A stretch of 64,000 nucleotides of DNA from Bacillus pumilus (GTDB lineage: Bacteria > Bacillota > Bacilli > Bacillales > Bacillaceae): assembly GCF_038738535.1 (NCBI RefSeq), contig NZ_CP046128.1, forward strand, positions 558,001 to 622,000, in the 5' to 3' direction. Made by a program: the position numbers and the translations under genes. Below, in pieces: positions 18,325 to 28,124 of this stretch (its first letter is position 1; each line of letters begins with the position of its first letter). Under the pieces are notes generated by a model. That model did not search any database and was not told the DNA's origin. It saw only the letters and a list, made by a program, of their open reading frames with translations.

Positions 18325-18359
18325 ACGTTCAGTTATTTGATATAACTGGACGTTTTTTT
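18325..18359 (+). terminator. Terminator after the propeller gene
   Basis: ACGTTCAGTTAT pairs with ATAACTGGACGT (one G-T pair) and seven T residues follow. Confidence 0.88.
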
Positions 18360-18494
18360 ATTTTGCCGCTTGAAATGATGGTGAAATTGAGGAATTCATG
18401 GAAGGGAAAGCAATTTTTAAGCAGGAAACGTGTGGTATTTTCGTATTTTGCTTATGTGACAGAGGAAAAGAAAGAGAGTAATATGAGTGTACAT

Positions 18495-18527
18495 AAAAAA
18501 CGAGAGGACAGATGACTTCTCGTTTTC
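18495..18527. terminator. Bidirectional terminator before the carboxymuconolactone-decarboxylase-like gene
   Basis: AAAACGAGA pairs with TCTCGTTTT across a 12-base loop. It stands right behind the stop of the minus-strand gene at 18534 and also faces the plus-strand genes. Confidence 0.75.
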
Positions 18528-18533
18528 ACTGAT

Positions 18534-18908
18534 TTATTTGGTGTTATTGTCTAATAAATTTTGAAAGATAAACAGGGCATTAATGGAGTGAGGGAATCCA
18601 GCAACTTTTGTACAGTGCTTAATAATCTCCATGATCTCTATGACAGAAAGTCCGATATGTAATGCTTGTTCAAAATGAGTCTTTAATTCTTCATCACAAT
18701 CGCCTTTTGTAATGAGGGCAGATAATGTGCTGATGGCCTTTTGTTTTTCATCTAAAATGAAGTGGTTGAATTCTTTTTGTTCACCGAGTTCAATTGTTAG
18801 CTGTTCAATATTTGACCAAATGCTCTCGTTTTCCTGAATTGAAAGCTTCTCTATGTTACCTGCCGCTGTTTCTTGTGTGACCTGGCAAGTCTCTTTTTCT
18901 TCATTCAA
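18534..18908 (-). CDS. Carboxymuconolactone decarboxylase-like (AhpD fold) protein
   Basis: A 124-residue helical protein. After a 40-residue N-terminal extension it shows the CMD domain: FILDEKQKAISTLSALITKGDC, HFEQALHIGLSVIEIMEIIKHC and AGFPHSINALFIFQNLL. The CxxC pair of AhpD-type peroxidase partners is absent, so it is nearer the gamma-carboxymuconolactone decarboxylase subgroup, whose members often have other unknown activities. It stands alone with its own terminator and a long upstream region. Confidence 0.78.
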   Translation of the reverse strand: MNEEKETCQVTQETAAGNIEKLSIQENESIWSNIEQLTIELGEQKEFNHFILDEKQKAISTLSALITKGDCDEELKTHFEQALHIGLSVIEIMEIIKHCTKVAGFPHSINALFIFQNLLDNNTK

Positions 18909-19097
18909 ATTGAACTCCTCCGTTTTTTATCGCAATTTTCCATTTGTTCGTTCATTGTGGCTTATGTGCCTTTTGATAGATGCAATGGGTATATAGTAGT
19001 ATTATCGGTTTGCTGCGTCAACTTTTTAAGTATTGAATGTACAAATAAATGCCATTTCAAGTCATGCTTTGTTTTATTTTAGAATAATTCAACGAAA

Positions 19098-19137
19098 AGG
19101 AAATAAAGGGCTAATATATCGCTGTCTGTTAGCCCTT
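19098..19137 (-). terminator. Terminator after cotA (minus strand)
   Basis: AAGGGCTAA and TTAGCCCTT form a stem with a 14-base loop; on the minus strand it is followed by a T-rich stretch. It lies 60 bases behind the cotA stop. Confidence 0.75.
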
Positions 19138-19196
19138 CGCAATGATTTACTCAATACATGTGTTTACGCATGTGACGGGAGATTAATTTCATTTTA

Positions 19197-20726
19197 CTAG
19201 ATGATATCCATCGGCCGCATCATGTCATAATCCTCGTGCTCTAATATATGACAATGCCACACATACCTGCCGCTGTATGGAACAAAGCGAGCGATGATCC
19301 GAATGACTTCACCGGCATGCGCTTGAATGGTGTCCTTGTAGCCTTGTTCATGTAAAGGAGGGGCTTCGTTCGGTCCTGTATACACAATTTCCCCTGTCGA
19401 TTGATAGACCTCTGTATCAAATGGTCTTCTGTCTATCACCCTAAATTGAACAAGATGTAAATGAATGGGATGTGTGCCCCTTGTTGGATTGACGATGGAC
19501 CAAACCTCTACACTGCCAAGCCGAGGATTTTCCGTGACGGGGTCATTCCAAAATTGGTTATCCAGCAATAAAATGGGGCGGCCGTATTTATCCTGTGTAC
19601 CGGTAAGAGTGAGCGTACGCTCTTTATCAGCTCGACTAGGCCGAAGCGGTGGAAGCGGTTTGAAAATAGGCCGTAATGTTTTAGGTGCTCTCCCTTTTAG
19701 CGGCCGTGTGACTTTAAATTGCATGATGTTTGCATCTGTTTCAGGATTCACTTCCTGTCCGCAGCCCGCTTTATTTTTAAGGATGATCGTTTTGTTTTCG
19801 TAAGCTGAAAAATCGATGATGACATCAAACCGTTCAGCAGGAGCAATGCTAAAGGATTGATGGTGAACAGGTCTTGGCAAAAAGCCGCCATCAGATCCAA
19901 TTTGCAAAATCGTAGCATCGTTGTCTAGATGCAGCTCGTAAGTTCTTGTATTGGACGCATTTAAAATACGAAAGCGATATTTACGCGGTTCTACTTCTAA
20001 ATACGGCCATACTTTTCCATTAACCAAAATGGTTTCTCCGCAAAAGAAGGGTACGATGGACGGATCTGGTATGTCACTGTCTTCTGGCGTGTTGTTTGGT
20101 CTGCTTGGATAAAACAGTGCGCCATCCTCCTGAAACGTACGGTCCATGATCATTAAAGGAATGTCATACTCATCTTTCGGTAATTCTAGCGATTTTTCAA
20201 ACGCATCAGAGATCAAATAAAACCCAGCTAAGCCGGCGTACACATTTAATCGTGTCAATGCCATCGCATGATCGTGATACCACAATGTGCAGGCTTGCTG
20301 ATGATTTGGGTATACGTATACCTCTCGTTCAAAGAAGGGGCCGGTTGCTTCAAAGTCTCGTGAAAACCAAGCCTCTGGATAGCCGTCACTGCTTGCTGGT
20401 GTGACGCCGCCATGCAGATGAACGACCGTTTTGACTTCTGGTTCATCATGATGGCCGGCATGAATGGTGTGATCGACCGGCAGGAAATGCTTCAACGGCA
20501 ATTTGTTCATCCATTTCACTTTGACTTTTTCATTTCGATTCGCTTGAATGGTGGGACCAGGCAAACTGCCATTATAGGTCCATAGCTTGGTTGGGGGCAG
20601 GTCTCTATGAACTTTTAGAAATACCTCCTCCATAGCGATTTCATAATACGTTTGTCTTGGGTTCTTTTTGACGGGCTCCGCGACTTCTGGGATTGGCAGC
20701 TCGTCAACAAATTTTTCTAGGTTCAT
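19197..20726 (-). CDS. cotA: Spore coat multicopper oxidase (laccase) CotA
   Basis: CotA is the laccase of the outer spore coat; it oxidises phenols and bilirubin with reduction of oxygen to water and makes the brown spore pigment. The 509-residue chain has three cupredoxin domains. Copper ligands are visible: HLHGG, WYHDHAMALTR, HPIHLHLVQF and, at the end, HCHILEHEDYDMM with the type-1 Cys, two His and axial Met. Length is close to B. subtilis CotA (513). No signal peptide, as usual for coat proteins. It is next to gabP as in B. subtilis. A sigma-K promoter is expected but was not firmly located. Confidence 0.96.
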   Translation of the reverse strand: MNLEKFVDELPIPEVAEPVKKNPRQTYYEIAMEEVFLKVHRDLPPTKLWTYNGSLPGPTIQANRNEKVKVKWMNKLPLKHFLPVDHTIHAGHHDEPEVKTVVHLHGGVTPASSDGYPEAWFSRDFEATGPFFEREVYVYPNHQQACTLWYHDHAMALTRLNVYAGLAGFYLISDAFEKSLELPKDEYDIPLMIMDRTFQEDGALFYPSRPNNTPEDSDIPDPSIVPFFCGETILVNGKVWPYLEVEPRKYRFRILNASNTRTYELHLDNDATILQIGSDGGFLPRPVHHQSFSIAPAERFDVIIDFSAYENKTIILKNKAGCGQEVNPETDANIMQFKVTRPLKGRAPKTLRPIFKPLPPLRPSRADKERTLTLTGTQDKYGRPILLLDNQFWNDPVTENPRLGSVEVWSIVNPTRGTHPIHLHLVQFRVIDRRPFDTEVYQSTGEIVYTGPNEAPPLHEQGYKDTIQAHAGEVIRIIARFVPYSGRYVWHCHILEHEDYDMMRPMDII

Positions 20727-20795
20727 GTTGTCTAATCCTCACTTAAAATCCAATTTGATACAGTATAAGTGCGGACATGAAAATAGGTGAATAAA

Positions 20796-20820
20796 ATAAA
20801 AAAACCCGCTTTTCAGCGGG
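20796..20820 (-). terminator. Terminator after gabP (minus strand)
   Basis: CCCGCT and AGCGGG pair across TTTC, followed on the minus strand by eight T residues. Confidence 0.92.
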
Positions 20821-20824
20821 AGCA

Positions 20825-22213
20825 TTACGGATGTTTATTTTCAAGCGCTGCATTTGCAGGCACTTTTTTATTCGGTTTAAAGACGAAATAAGCGGCAAGC
20901 ACACCGAAGGTAATGATACTTGTCAAAATGAGCTGTGGTCTCATTGATTCGATAAACAGCATCGATGCCAAGATGGCGCAAATGACCAAAATGGTAAAGT
21001 ACGTGAGATATGGGAACAGCCACATTTTGATTTTGAGCTGCTCTGGATTTTCTTTTTCGATTTTACGGCGCATTCTTAATTGTGAAACAGCAATGACCAA
21101 GTAGACAAGAAGGGCAATGGCGCCGGATGCATTGACTAAGAACAAAAAGATGGTTTCAGGATAAAAGTAGTTCATCATGACGGCAATGTAGGAAAAGAAG
21201 GTGCCTGCGACTGTAGCCGCTACAGGAACACCACGTTTGCTGATTTTCATAAAGCGTTTCGGTGCTTCGCCTCTTTCCGCTAATGAATAAAGCATTCTGG
21301 ACGTTGTGTACAAACCGGAGTTTAAGCAAGATAGAACGGCTGTTAAAACAATGACGTTCATGACTTGAGCTGCTGATGGGACGCCGATGTATTCTAATAC
21401 CGCAACGAACGGGCTTGTTAAAATACTCGCTGAATTCCATGGAAGCAAGGTCACAACGACAGCGATGGATCCGACATAGAACACGATGATACGCCATACA
21501 ACAGAGCGGGTAGCTGTTGTCACAGACTTGACTGGGTCTGCTGATTCTCCGGCTGCTATTGCCACAATCTCGGTTCCCATGAAGGAAAAGATGACGACGA
21601 CAATTCCGAGTAAAACAGAGCTGAATCCATTTGGAAGGAAACCGCCGTTCCCCGTTAAATTGGCAAGACCTGCAGTATGATGACCGCCAAAACCAAAGAT
21701 AAATGCAAAACCGATGAGTAGAAAGAGAATAATGCTGACGACTTTTATTAATGAGAACCAGTATTCAAATTCGCCAAAAGATTTAACAGAAAAGATATTC
21801 GTTAATGTTAAGAGGATAGTGAGGATAAGACTTGTGAGCCAAACAGGTGCATCTCCATACCAATACTGAATAATGGCAGCACCGGCAATGGCTTCGATGG
21901 CGATGACGATGACCCAGAAGAACCAGTAAAGCCAGCCGATTGTAAACCCGGCCCAAGGACCGATGGCATCGCTCGCATATTGTGAGAAGGAACCGCTTGT
22001 CGGATAAGCGCATGCCATTTCTCCAAGCATTCTCATAATAAAGATCACTAGAAGTCCGGCAAAAGAATAGGAAAGAATGGCTCCAGGCCCTGCAGAATGA
22101 ATGACAGCGCCGCTACCAACAAATAGCCCTGCGCCAATAACCCCAGCAATGGAGATCATTGAAATATGTCTTGTTTTCAGATTTTTTTGAAGACCGTTTG
22201 TCATGTTGGACAT
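20825..22213 (-). CDS. gabP: Gamma-aminobutyrate permease GabP
   Basis: An amino-acid/polyamine/cation (APC) superfamily transporter with twelve predicted membrane helices, matching B. subtilis GabP, the proton-coupled GABA importer. Typical segments are SIAGVIGAGLFVGSG in the first helix, MRMLGEMACAYPTSGSFSQY, and FSFMGTEIVAIAAGES in helix six. The start is placed at ATG 22213, which has GGAGG 8 bases before it; a frame ATG at 22231 lacks a site. GabP was separated from cotA by a terminator, so it is its own unit. In B. subtilis it responds to nitrogen through TnrA; no clear TnrA box was seen here. Confidence 0.93.
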   Translation of the reverse strand: MSNMTNGLQKNLKTRHISMISIAGVIGAGLFVGSGAVIHSAGPGAILSYSFAGLLVIFIMRMLGEMACAYPTSGSFSQYASDAIGPWAGFTIGWLYWFFWVIVIAIEAIAGAAIIQYWYGDAPVWLTSLILTILLTLTNIFSVKSFGEFEYWFSLIKVVSIILFLLIGFAFIFGFGGHHTAGLANLTGNGGFLPNGFSSVLLGIVVVIFSFMGTEIVAIAAGESADPVKSVTTATRSVVWRIIVFYVGSIAVVVTLLPWNSASILTSPFVAVLEYIGVPSAAQVMNVIVLTAVLSCLNSGLYTTSRMLYSLAERGEAPKRFMKISKRGVPVAATVAGTFFSYIAVMMNYFYPETIFLFLVNASGAIALLVYLVIAVSQLRMRRKIEKENPEQLKIKMWLFPYLTYFTILVICAILASMLFIESMRPQLILTSIITFGVLAAYFVFKPNKKVPANAALENKHP

Positions 22214-22695
22214 GTCTTTACCTCCAAACATTTCTCTTCATAGAGAAATTGTTTTTAGAATATTTTAAATTTTATCATACTGAATTGTCATTCAGCATTG
22301 GACAGGTTATCAAACTGACATTTCAAACCTCTTAACATGATGTTAAAAAGTATAAAGGATTTGAGAGATTATGTTCCCTCTTTTTCCTCTGTTCATTCTT
22401 AAAAATAGCATAAGATAGGATGGGGAGAAGTTGTGTCTCAAAATAAAATTATTCTGACAATTTTCTAGAAAGAGTGATATTGCCCATATGATCATCACAG
22501 AGTGAATTGGAAAAAGGTTGATGGGAGTAGGTCTTGAGGTCAATTGACCTTATAAAAATAAGTTTACTTAGGTCAACACATTTCTATGTATCCTATTTTG
22601 CTGACACAAGCGAATCATGTTGCTGTAGACCCACACGGGCTTTGCTTTGTAAGATAAATAATAGAAAAGTGATGTGTGAGGAGGCGCGGTTCGAC
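22214..22695. other. Intergenic region between gabP and mneS
   Basis: About 480 bases without a supported gene. It holds the divergent promoter regions of gabP and mneS. A perfect 14-base palindrome, AGGTCAATTGACCT, lies at 22537-22550, and a further copy of its half-site AGGTCAA is at 22570. The pair suggests an operator ahead of mneS. It does not match the MntR consensus I recall. Confidence 0.5.
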
Positions 22696-23595
22696 ATGGA
22701 GCGCTATAACGAATTAAGAGAAGGTGAAACAGGTGCTTGGGTCAGCATCATTGCCTATGTGATTTTATCAGCGGTGAAACTTCTAATTGGGTATGTGTTT
22801 CATTCAGAGGCTCTTTCGGCAGATGGATTGAATAATACGACGGATATTATTGCATCCCTTGCTGTGTTGATTGGGCTGCGTATTTCTCAAAAGCCGCCTG
22901 ATGAAGATCATCCATACGGTCATTTTCGAGCAGAGAATATTGCGTCTCTTGTGGCGTCCTTTATTATGATGCTTGTTGGACTTCAGGTTCTGCTGAGTGC
23001 GGGCCGGTCGCTCTTCTCATCTGAGCATCAAACGCCCGATATGATCGCAGCTTGGACGGCAGCAGGAAGTGCTGTGGTGATGTACGGCGTGTATATTTAC
23101 AACCGCAATCTGTCCAAACGGATCAATAGCCAGGCTCTTCATGCAGCAGCAGCTGATAATAAATCAGATGCGTATGTGAGTATTGGAACATTTGTAGGGA
23201 TTATCGCCTCTCAATTTCAGCTGGCATGGATTGATACGCTTGCAGCGTTTGTCATTGGCCTCATTATTTGTAAAACGGCGTGGGAGATTTTCAGAGATGC
23301 CTCTCATTCGTTAACGGACGGTTTTCATATAAAAGATATGTCCAAATATAAAGAGACCATTGAAGCAACACCTGGAGTGGGCGATTTGAAAGATATTAAG
23401 GCACGGTATCTCGGAAGTACGGTCCATGTGGATGTAGTAGTGGAGGTCGAGCCGCACTTGAACATTGCAGAAAGCCATGATATTGCAGATGAGATCGAAC
23501 GTAGAATGAAGAAGGAACATGATATTTTACACTCTCATGTTCATATGGAGCCAGCAGGTGAGACAAAAGAAGAGAAGAAGTCTTTTCCATCGTGA
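22696..23595 (+). CDS. mneS: Cation diffusion facilitator MneS (YeaB), probable manganese exporter
   Basis: A 299-residue CDF transporter with six membrane helices and a C-terminal cytoplasmic domain. Metal-site motifs are ADGLNNTTDII in helix two and ADNKSDAYVS in helix five; HPYGHFRAE lies between. It matches B. subtilis YeaB (MneS), reported together with MneP to export excess manganese. The ATG at 22696 is chosen because AGGAGG lies 11 bases upstream and homologues begin MERY; the open frame runs further up without support. The C-terminus is histidine- and glutamate-rich. Confidence 0.9.
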   Translation: MERYNELREGETGAWVSIIAYVILSAVKLLIGYVFHSEALSADGLNNTTDIIASLAVLIGLRISQKPPDEDHPYGHFRAENIASLVASFIMMLVGLQVLLSAGRSLFSSEHQTPDMIAAWTAAGSAVVMYGVYIYNRNLSKRINSQALHAAAADNKSDAYVSIGTFVGIIASQFQLAWIDTLAAFVIGLIICKTAWEIFRDASHSLTDGFHIKDMSKYKETIEATPGVGDLKDIKARYLGSTVHVDVVVEVEPHLNIAESHDIADEIERRMKKEHDILHSHVHMEPAGETKEEKKSFPS

Positions 23596-23698
23596 GAAGG
23601 CTTCTTTTTTTCTACATGCTGATGTTTTATGCAAATGCGCGTTGTATGGTAAAGTTAGACTATATGAAATTTAACGGAAACGTGATAGGAGGATCAGG

Positions 23699-24661
23699 AT
23701 GGCATTTGATGAACCGATGCATTCAGATTTACAAAAAATCGTAGATAACATCAATAAAGTCATGGTTGGGAAAAAAGACATTGCGATATTAAGCCTTGTT
23801 GCGATTTTGGCGAAGGGGCATGTGCTACTAGAGGATGTGCCTGGTGTTGGGAAGACGATGATGGTTCGTGCTTTGGCAAAATCCATTGGCTGTGAGTTTA
23901 AGCGAATCCAATTCACTCCTGACCTTTTGCCTTCAGATGTAACAGGTGTGTCGATTTATAATAAAAAGACAAATGAATTTGAATTTAGGCAAGGACCGAT
24001 TATGGGGCAGATTATTTTGGCTGATGAGATCAACCGGACCTCTCCTAAAACACAGTCGGCATTGCTCGAAGCGATGGAGGAAGGCAGTGTCACAGTGGAC
24101 GGAGAAACAATGCCGCTTGCGGATCCTTTTTTCGTCATGGCGACGCAGAATCCAGTGGAATATGAAGGGACCTATCCGCTCCCAGAAGCGCAAATGGACC
24201 GGTTTTTATTCAAGCTGCAAATGGGGTATCCGACCATGCTGGAGGAGCTGGAGGTGCTCAATTTGCAGGAAAAGCAGTCCCCGATTGATACGCTCCAAGC
24301 AGTGATGACAAAGGATCATATCCATGCGTTGCAGCAAGCTGTTCAGACCATTCATGTGGATGCATCCATTAAAGAATATATTGTGGAAATCGCTCAAACG
24401 ACGCGACAGCATCCATCTGTTTATTTAGGTGTGAGTCCAAGGGGATCGATCGCCCTCATGAAAGCGGCTCAGGCGTATGCACTGTTGAATCAGCGAGATT
24501 ATGTGATTCCTGATGATGTACAGTATTTGGCGCCATATACATTGCCGCATCGAATGATTTTGACATCAGAAGCGACGTATGAAGGGAAGAAGGCGGAGAC
24601 ACTGCTGCGACAAATGCTTGAGCAAATTGGCGTGCCAGTTCAAAAGTCGATGACTCAATGA
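23699..24661 (+). CDS. yeaC: MoxR-family AAA ATPase YeaC
   Basis: A 320-residue MoxR-type AAA+ ATPase, presumed chaperone for assembly of proteins with VWA or DUF58 domains. Walker A EDVPGVGKT lies at residues 45-53, Walker B LADEINR near 112, and sensor-1 MATQNP near 150. A GGATCAGG site precedes the ATG. It overlaps yeaD by 4 bases, and the MoxR-DUF58-transglutaminase trio yeaC-yeaD-yebA is a conserved module found in many bacteria, with unknown cellular role. Confidence 0.92.
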   Translation: MAFDEPMHSDLQKIVDNINKVMVGKKDIAILSLVAILAKGHVLLEDVPGVGKTMMVRALAKSIGCEFKRIQFTPDLLPSDVTGVSIYNKKTNEFEFRQGPIMGQIILADEINRTSPKTQSALLEAMEEGSVTVDGETMPLADPFFVMATQNPVEYEGTYPLPEAQMDRFLFKLQMGYPTMLEELEVLNLQEKQSPIDTLQAVMTKDHIHALQQAVQTIHVDASIKEYIVEIAQTTRQHPSVYLGVSPRGSIALMKAAQAYALLNQRDYVIPDDVQYLAPYTLPHRMILTSEATYEGKKAETLLRQMLEQIGVPVQKSMTQ

Positions 24662-25848
24662 AGTCACGTCATCGTTTGGCTGTTTTATTATGGTTACGGG
24701 TAATGATGCTCATCATCCTCACTGCGGCAGTCTTTTGTTATGCCATGTTTCAGGGAGGGTTTGTGAGTTGGTTCCTTTTTTATGCATTTTTACCATATAC
24801 TTTGTATGCTTTGCTGTTTGCGCTCGTTCCGCTGCGAGCGACAGTCAAAAGGACATTACAGCAAACCCGATTGAAGGCGGGAGACGTGCTGTCCGTTGAC
24901 CTTGAAATCAAGCGGACAAATCCATTTCCATACGTTTACGTCTTGATTGAGGATGATCCGCCGGACACCTTTCATTTACAGGAACAAATTGAAATGAAGC
25001 AAATGCTGTTTCCTTGGTTTCGGAAAACGTGGCGTTTTTCCTATCAATTGAATGATGTCAAGCGCGGGGAACATCATTTGTCAGCGGTTCGAATCAAAAC
25101 GGGCGATATGTTTGGTTTTGTGGAGAAAGAAGTGATCATTCCGTTAGAAAAAAAGCTGCTTGTCTATCCCAAAATGCTCGATCTTCAGGTGGAGTCTGCT
25201 GAGTCAGTGAATGAAAATGGAGGCAAAGCGGTTCACTCGTGGTTAAATGAACCGACCCATGTGACAACAGGCGTACGGGAATACCAGCAAGGAGACCGTT
25301 TTGCTTGGGTGGACTGGAAGACGACGGCTAGAAGGGGTCAGCTGATGACGAAGGAATTTGAACAGAATCAAACAAAGGATCTTGTCGTGTTTGCTGATTT
25401 TACAGATGAAGCGGTTTTTGAGACCGTCGTGTCTATTACAGCTTCTGTCCTACAATCGGCAGTGAAAAAAGGGTTGCCTTCAGGTCTTGTACCTCTAGGA
25501 AATCAGCATGCCTTTCGAGTGGATCAAGGAGAAATTCATTTACAGGACATGCTCTATTATTTAACAAGGGTGCAGCATCAACCTTCTCGCGCACAAGAAT
25601 ATAAGGCGTTAGCAGCGAGTGAGTACCAGCACTCTGGAAAATATGTCGTCACGGGTCAGCTGCAAGAAGAGCTTGCTGCAAGCCTCTTTGGAAATCGAAA
25701 CAGAAAGAACATCACTGTTCTTTTAGTGAAGAGAGCTTTGGATCGCTTCACGACAAAAGAAAAACAGCTTGTAGACCGGCTCAAGGCATCTGGAATACGC
25801 ACGACCCTTTTATTTGAAGACCGGCTGCACGAAAGAACTGTGAGGTGA
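24658..25848 (+). CDS. yeaD: DUF58 protein YeaD
   Basis: A 396-residue membrane protein: two hydrophobic helices at about residues 12-55, a beta-rich segment, then the DUF58 domain. The signature VREYQQGDRFAWVDWKTTARRG lies near residue 215, preceding a VWA-like fold (DLVVFADFTD). It is translationally coupled to the MoxR ATPase and lies ahead of the transglutaminase YebA. The trio is thought to act at the cell envelope; the substrate is not known. Confidence 0.9.
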   Translation: MKSRHRLAVLLWLRVMMLIILTAAVFCYAMFQGGFVSWFLFYAFLPYTLYALLFALVPLRATVKRTLQQTRLKAGDVLSVDLEIKRTNPFPYVYVLIEDDPPDTFHLQEQIEMKQMLFPWFRKTWRFSYQLNDVKRGEHHLSAVRIKTGDMFGFVEKEVIIPLEKKLLVYPKMLDLQVESAESVNENGGKAVHSWLNEPTHVTTGVREYQQGDRFAWVDWKTTARRGQLMTKEFEQNQTKDLVVFADFTDEAVFETVVSITASVLQSAVKKGLPSGLVPLGNQHAFRVDQGEIHLQDMLYYLTRVQHQPSRAQEYKALAASEYQHSGKYVVTGQLQEELAASLFGNRNRKNITVLLVKRALDRFTTKEKQLVDRLKASGIRTTLLFEDRLHERTVR

Positions 25849-25857
25849 CAAACATTT

Positions 25858-28059
25858 ATGCTGGATACGCATCAGCGGCAAAGCCGTTTTGAGTTGTTCA
25901 TCTATTATGCTATAGCATTTCTGCTGCTTTGGGAGTGGCTTCGTCCGCTTCAAGACTTTACAGAGACGAGTCATACGTCTTATTTCATCATTTTTATAGG
26001 GCTTACGTGTTTGTTTACATTCTTTCGTTTGAAGTGGTATGTGACGTTTCCTATTTGTACTGGCATGATCTTGCTCGCCTTATATTTGATCTTTTATCAA
26101 GCAGAGCCAAGCTATCCGGCTGCATTATTTGCTGATATCAAAGATAATATCACCTTCATGAGCACAGGCATGTGGAGTGACATGTACCCGTCCTTCCGCA
26201 CATTATTGTTTTATATTTTGCTATGGCTGCTTGTCTACTTGCTTCATTATTGGGTGGTCTATCAGCAGCGTATCTTTTTCTTTTTACTCATGACGATTGT
26301 GTATGTCACGATTCTTGATACATTTACGCCATATGATGCGACCTTTGCAATCGTTCGCATTATGGTGTTTGGCTTTTGTTTGCTTGGGTTGCTGTATTTC
26401 GATCGACTGCGTTCGGCTGAAGGCATTCGGGTGTCACAGAAGGCGCGTCTAAAGTGGTTTTTGCCCATGCTGGCGCTTGTCCTCCTATCAGCGGCACTCG
26501 GCGCTTCTTTGCCAAAGTCTGATCCGAAATGGCCTGATCCTGTCCCGTTTTTTAAGGCGGTGACGAATCAAGATAACGCAGCCGGGCAGAATAAGGTGGG
26601 ATATAGTTCAGATGATTCATCGCTTGGCGGACCGTTTAGTGAGGATCGCACACCGGTCTTTAAATGGAGCGGAAAGAAGCCATCTTACTTTCGTGTCGAA
26701 ACAAAAAGCATCTACACAGGAAAGGGCTGGGAGGATGCCTCAAATGATACAAAGCCTACTCGGCTAAAGGACGACGATGTGCCGAATCGGTGGTTTACCG
26801 AGCGTGTAAAAACAGAGGTGCACGAAACGAGAGTCGATATGGAATCTGACTATCGATTTAATCATGCCGTCTATCCAATTGGGACGATCACACTGATGCC
26901 AATGGAAAATATTCCGCTGCAAATGATGGGGAAAACGGAGAAAATTGTCCCATCCAGTCAAAATCCGCCGAAAAATTTAGGGAACTACCAAGTCAGCTTC
27001 TTATCGCCTACATTTATCCTTGAGGATTTGCAGAGGATCAAAGTACCGACAAAGAAGCAGGTAAATCAGCAGGTTGGGCGTGAATACTTGCAGCTTCCTT
27101 CCTCATTGCCAGAGCGTGTGAAGACGCTAGCAAACAGCTTAACGGAAACGAAGGATAATATGTATGATAAAGCCAAAGCGATCGAGGATTATTTAGGATC
27201 TGCGAAGTTTTCATATGAAACGCAAAATGTCGCTGTGCCTGGTCGTAATGAAGATTATGTAGACCAATTTTTATTTGATACGATGATCGGCTACTGTGAT
27301 AATTTTTCATCCTCTATGATAGTGATGCTTCGTTCGATCGGGATTCCGGCGAGATGGGTGAAAGGATATACGGCAGGTCAGTTATATGAAACACAGATGG
27401 ATGGAAACAATGTGTATGAAGTGACCAATAACAATGCGCATTCATGGGTAGAGGTGTATTTTCCAAACAGAGGCTGGGTCACCTTCGAACCGACAAAAGG
27501 ATTTACGAACCCACAGACATTTACGAATGAAGCCGTTTCAAGCGATCAAACGGATGATCAAAAGGAAGAAGATCAGCCTAGCTCTGATGCACGCGAAGAT
27601 CAGCCGGCAGAACAGCCGCAGCAGCAGGAGACAGATCAGCCGGCAGAACCAAAGAAACAAACAGCACAAGCAAAGCCAAGTATGGTGCATGTTGGTTCAA
27701 TCTTGGGTTATGCGGCAGGAGCTATGGTCCTTCTTGGATTGATGAGCTGGCTGCTTTATCGATTAAGAGCAAGGTGGCTGCCATTCTTTATTGTGAGAAA
27801 GGTGAAACGTCTGCCAGAGGAGGAAGCATTCTTCTATGCGTATGCGGCTCTATTAAAGCAGCTGAAGCGCAGGGGGATTGAGAAAAGCCCAGGCATGACG
27901 CTAAGAGAATTCGCTTCTTTGATCGATGACAAGGATGGAGATCATCGCATGTCAGAACTGACGCAGCTCTATGAGCGGGCACTCTATCGACGAGAGGATG
28001 CTTCGGTGCTTTGGCGGCAATCGGCAAAGTTATGGGAAAATTTAATAAACAGGAGATAG
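25858..28059 (+). CDS. yebA: Transglutaminase-like membrane protein YebA
   Basis: A 733-residue protein: about six membrane helices in the first 210 residues, a large outer part, another helix near residue 620 and a C-terminal DUF4129-type tail. The transglutaminase core is intact, with Cys in MIGYCDNFSSSMIVMLRS (near residue 480), His in NNAHSWVEVYF and an acidic residue in WVTFEPTKGF. A linker rich in Gln, Glu and Asp (residues about 555-605) precedes the last helix. It ends the yeaC-yeaD-yebA unit. Expected to work on the outer face of the membrane. Confidence 0.9.
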   Translation: MLDTHQRQSRFELFIYYAIAFLLLWEWLRPLQDFTETSHTSYFIIFIGLTCLFTFFRLKWYVTFPICTGMILLALYLIFYQAEPSYPAALFADIKDNITFMSTGMWSDMYPSFRTLLFYILLWLLVYLLHYWVVYQQRIFFFLLMTIVYVTILDTFTPYDATFAIVRIMVFGFCLLGLLYFDRLRSAEGIRVSQKARLKWFLPMLALVLLSAALGASLPKSDPKWPDPVPFFKAVTNQDNAAGQNKVGYSSDDSSLGGPFSEDRTPVFKWSGKKPSYFRVETKSIYTGKGWEDASNDTKPTRLKDDDVPNRWFTERVKTEVHETRVDMESDYRFNHAVYPIGTITLMPMENIPLQMMGKTEKIVPSSQNPPKNLGNYQVSFLSPTFILEDLQRIKVPTKKQVNQQVGREYLQLPSSLPERVKTLANSLTETKDNMYDKAKAIEDYLGSAKFSYETQNVAVPGRNEDYVDQFLFDTMIGYCDNFSSSMIVMLRSIGIPARWVKGYTAGQLYETQMDGNNVYEVTNNNAHSWVEVYFPNRGWVTFEPTKGFTNPQTFTNEAVSSDQTDDQKEEDQPSSDAREDQPAEQPQQQETDQPAEPKKQTAQAKPSMVHVGSILGYAAGAMVLLGLMSWLLYRLRARWLPFFIVRKVKRLPEEEAFFYAYAALLKQLKRRGIEKSPGMTLREFASLIDDKDGDHRMSELTQLYERALYRREDASVLWRQSAKLWENLINRR

Positions 28060-28124
28060 TCTTGACCCCGTACCTTCCTGTTGTTAGAATAGGTGAATAT
28101 TAAAACCTTCTAAAATACATGAAA

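Noticed and set aside
18234-18515. 93-codon plus-strand frame after the propeller gene
   Set aside because: It overlaps the gene end and runs through a strong terminator; no start signal.
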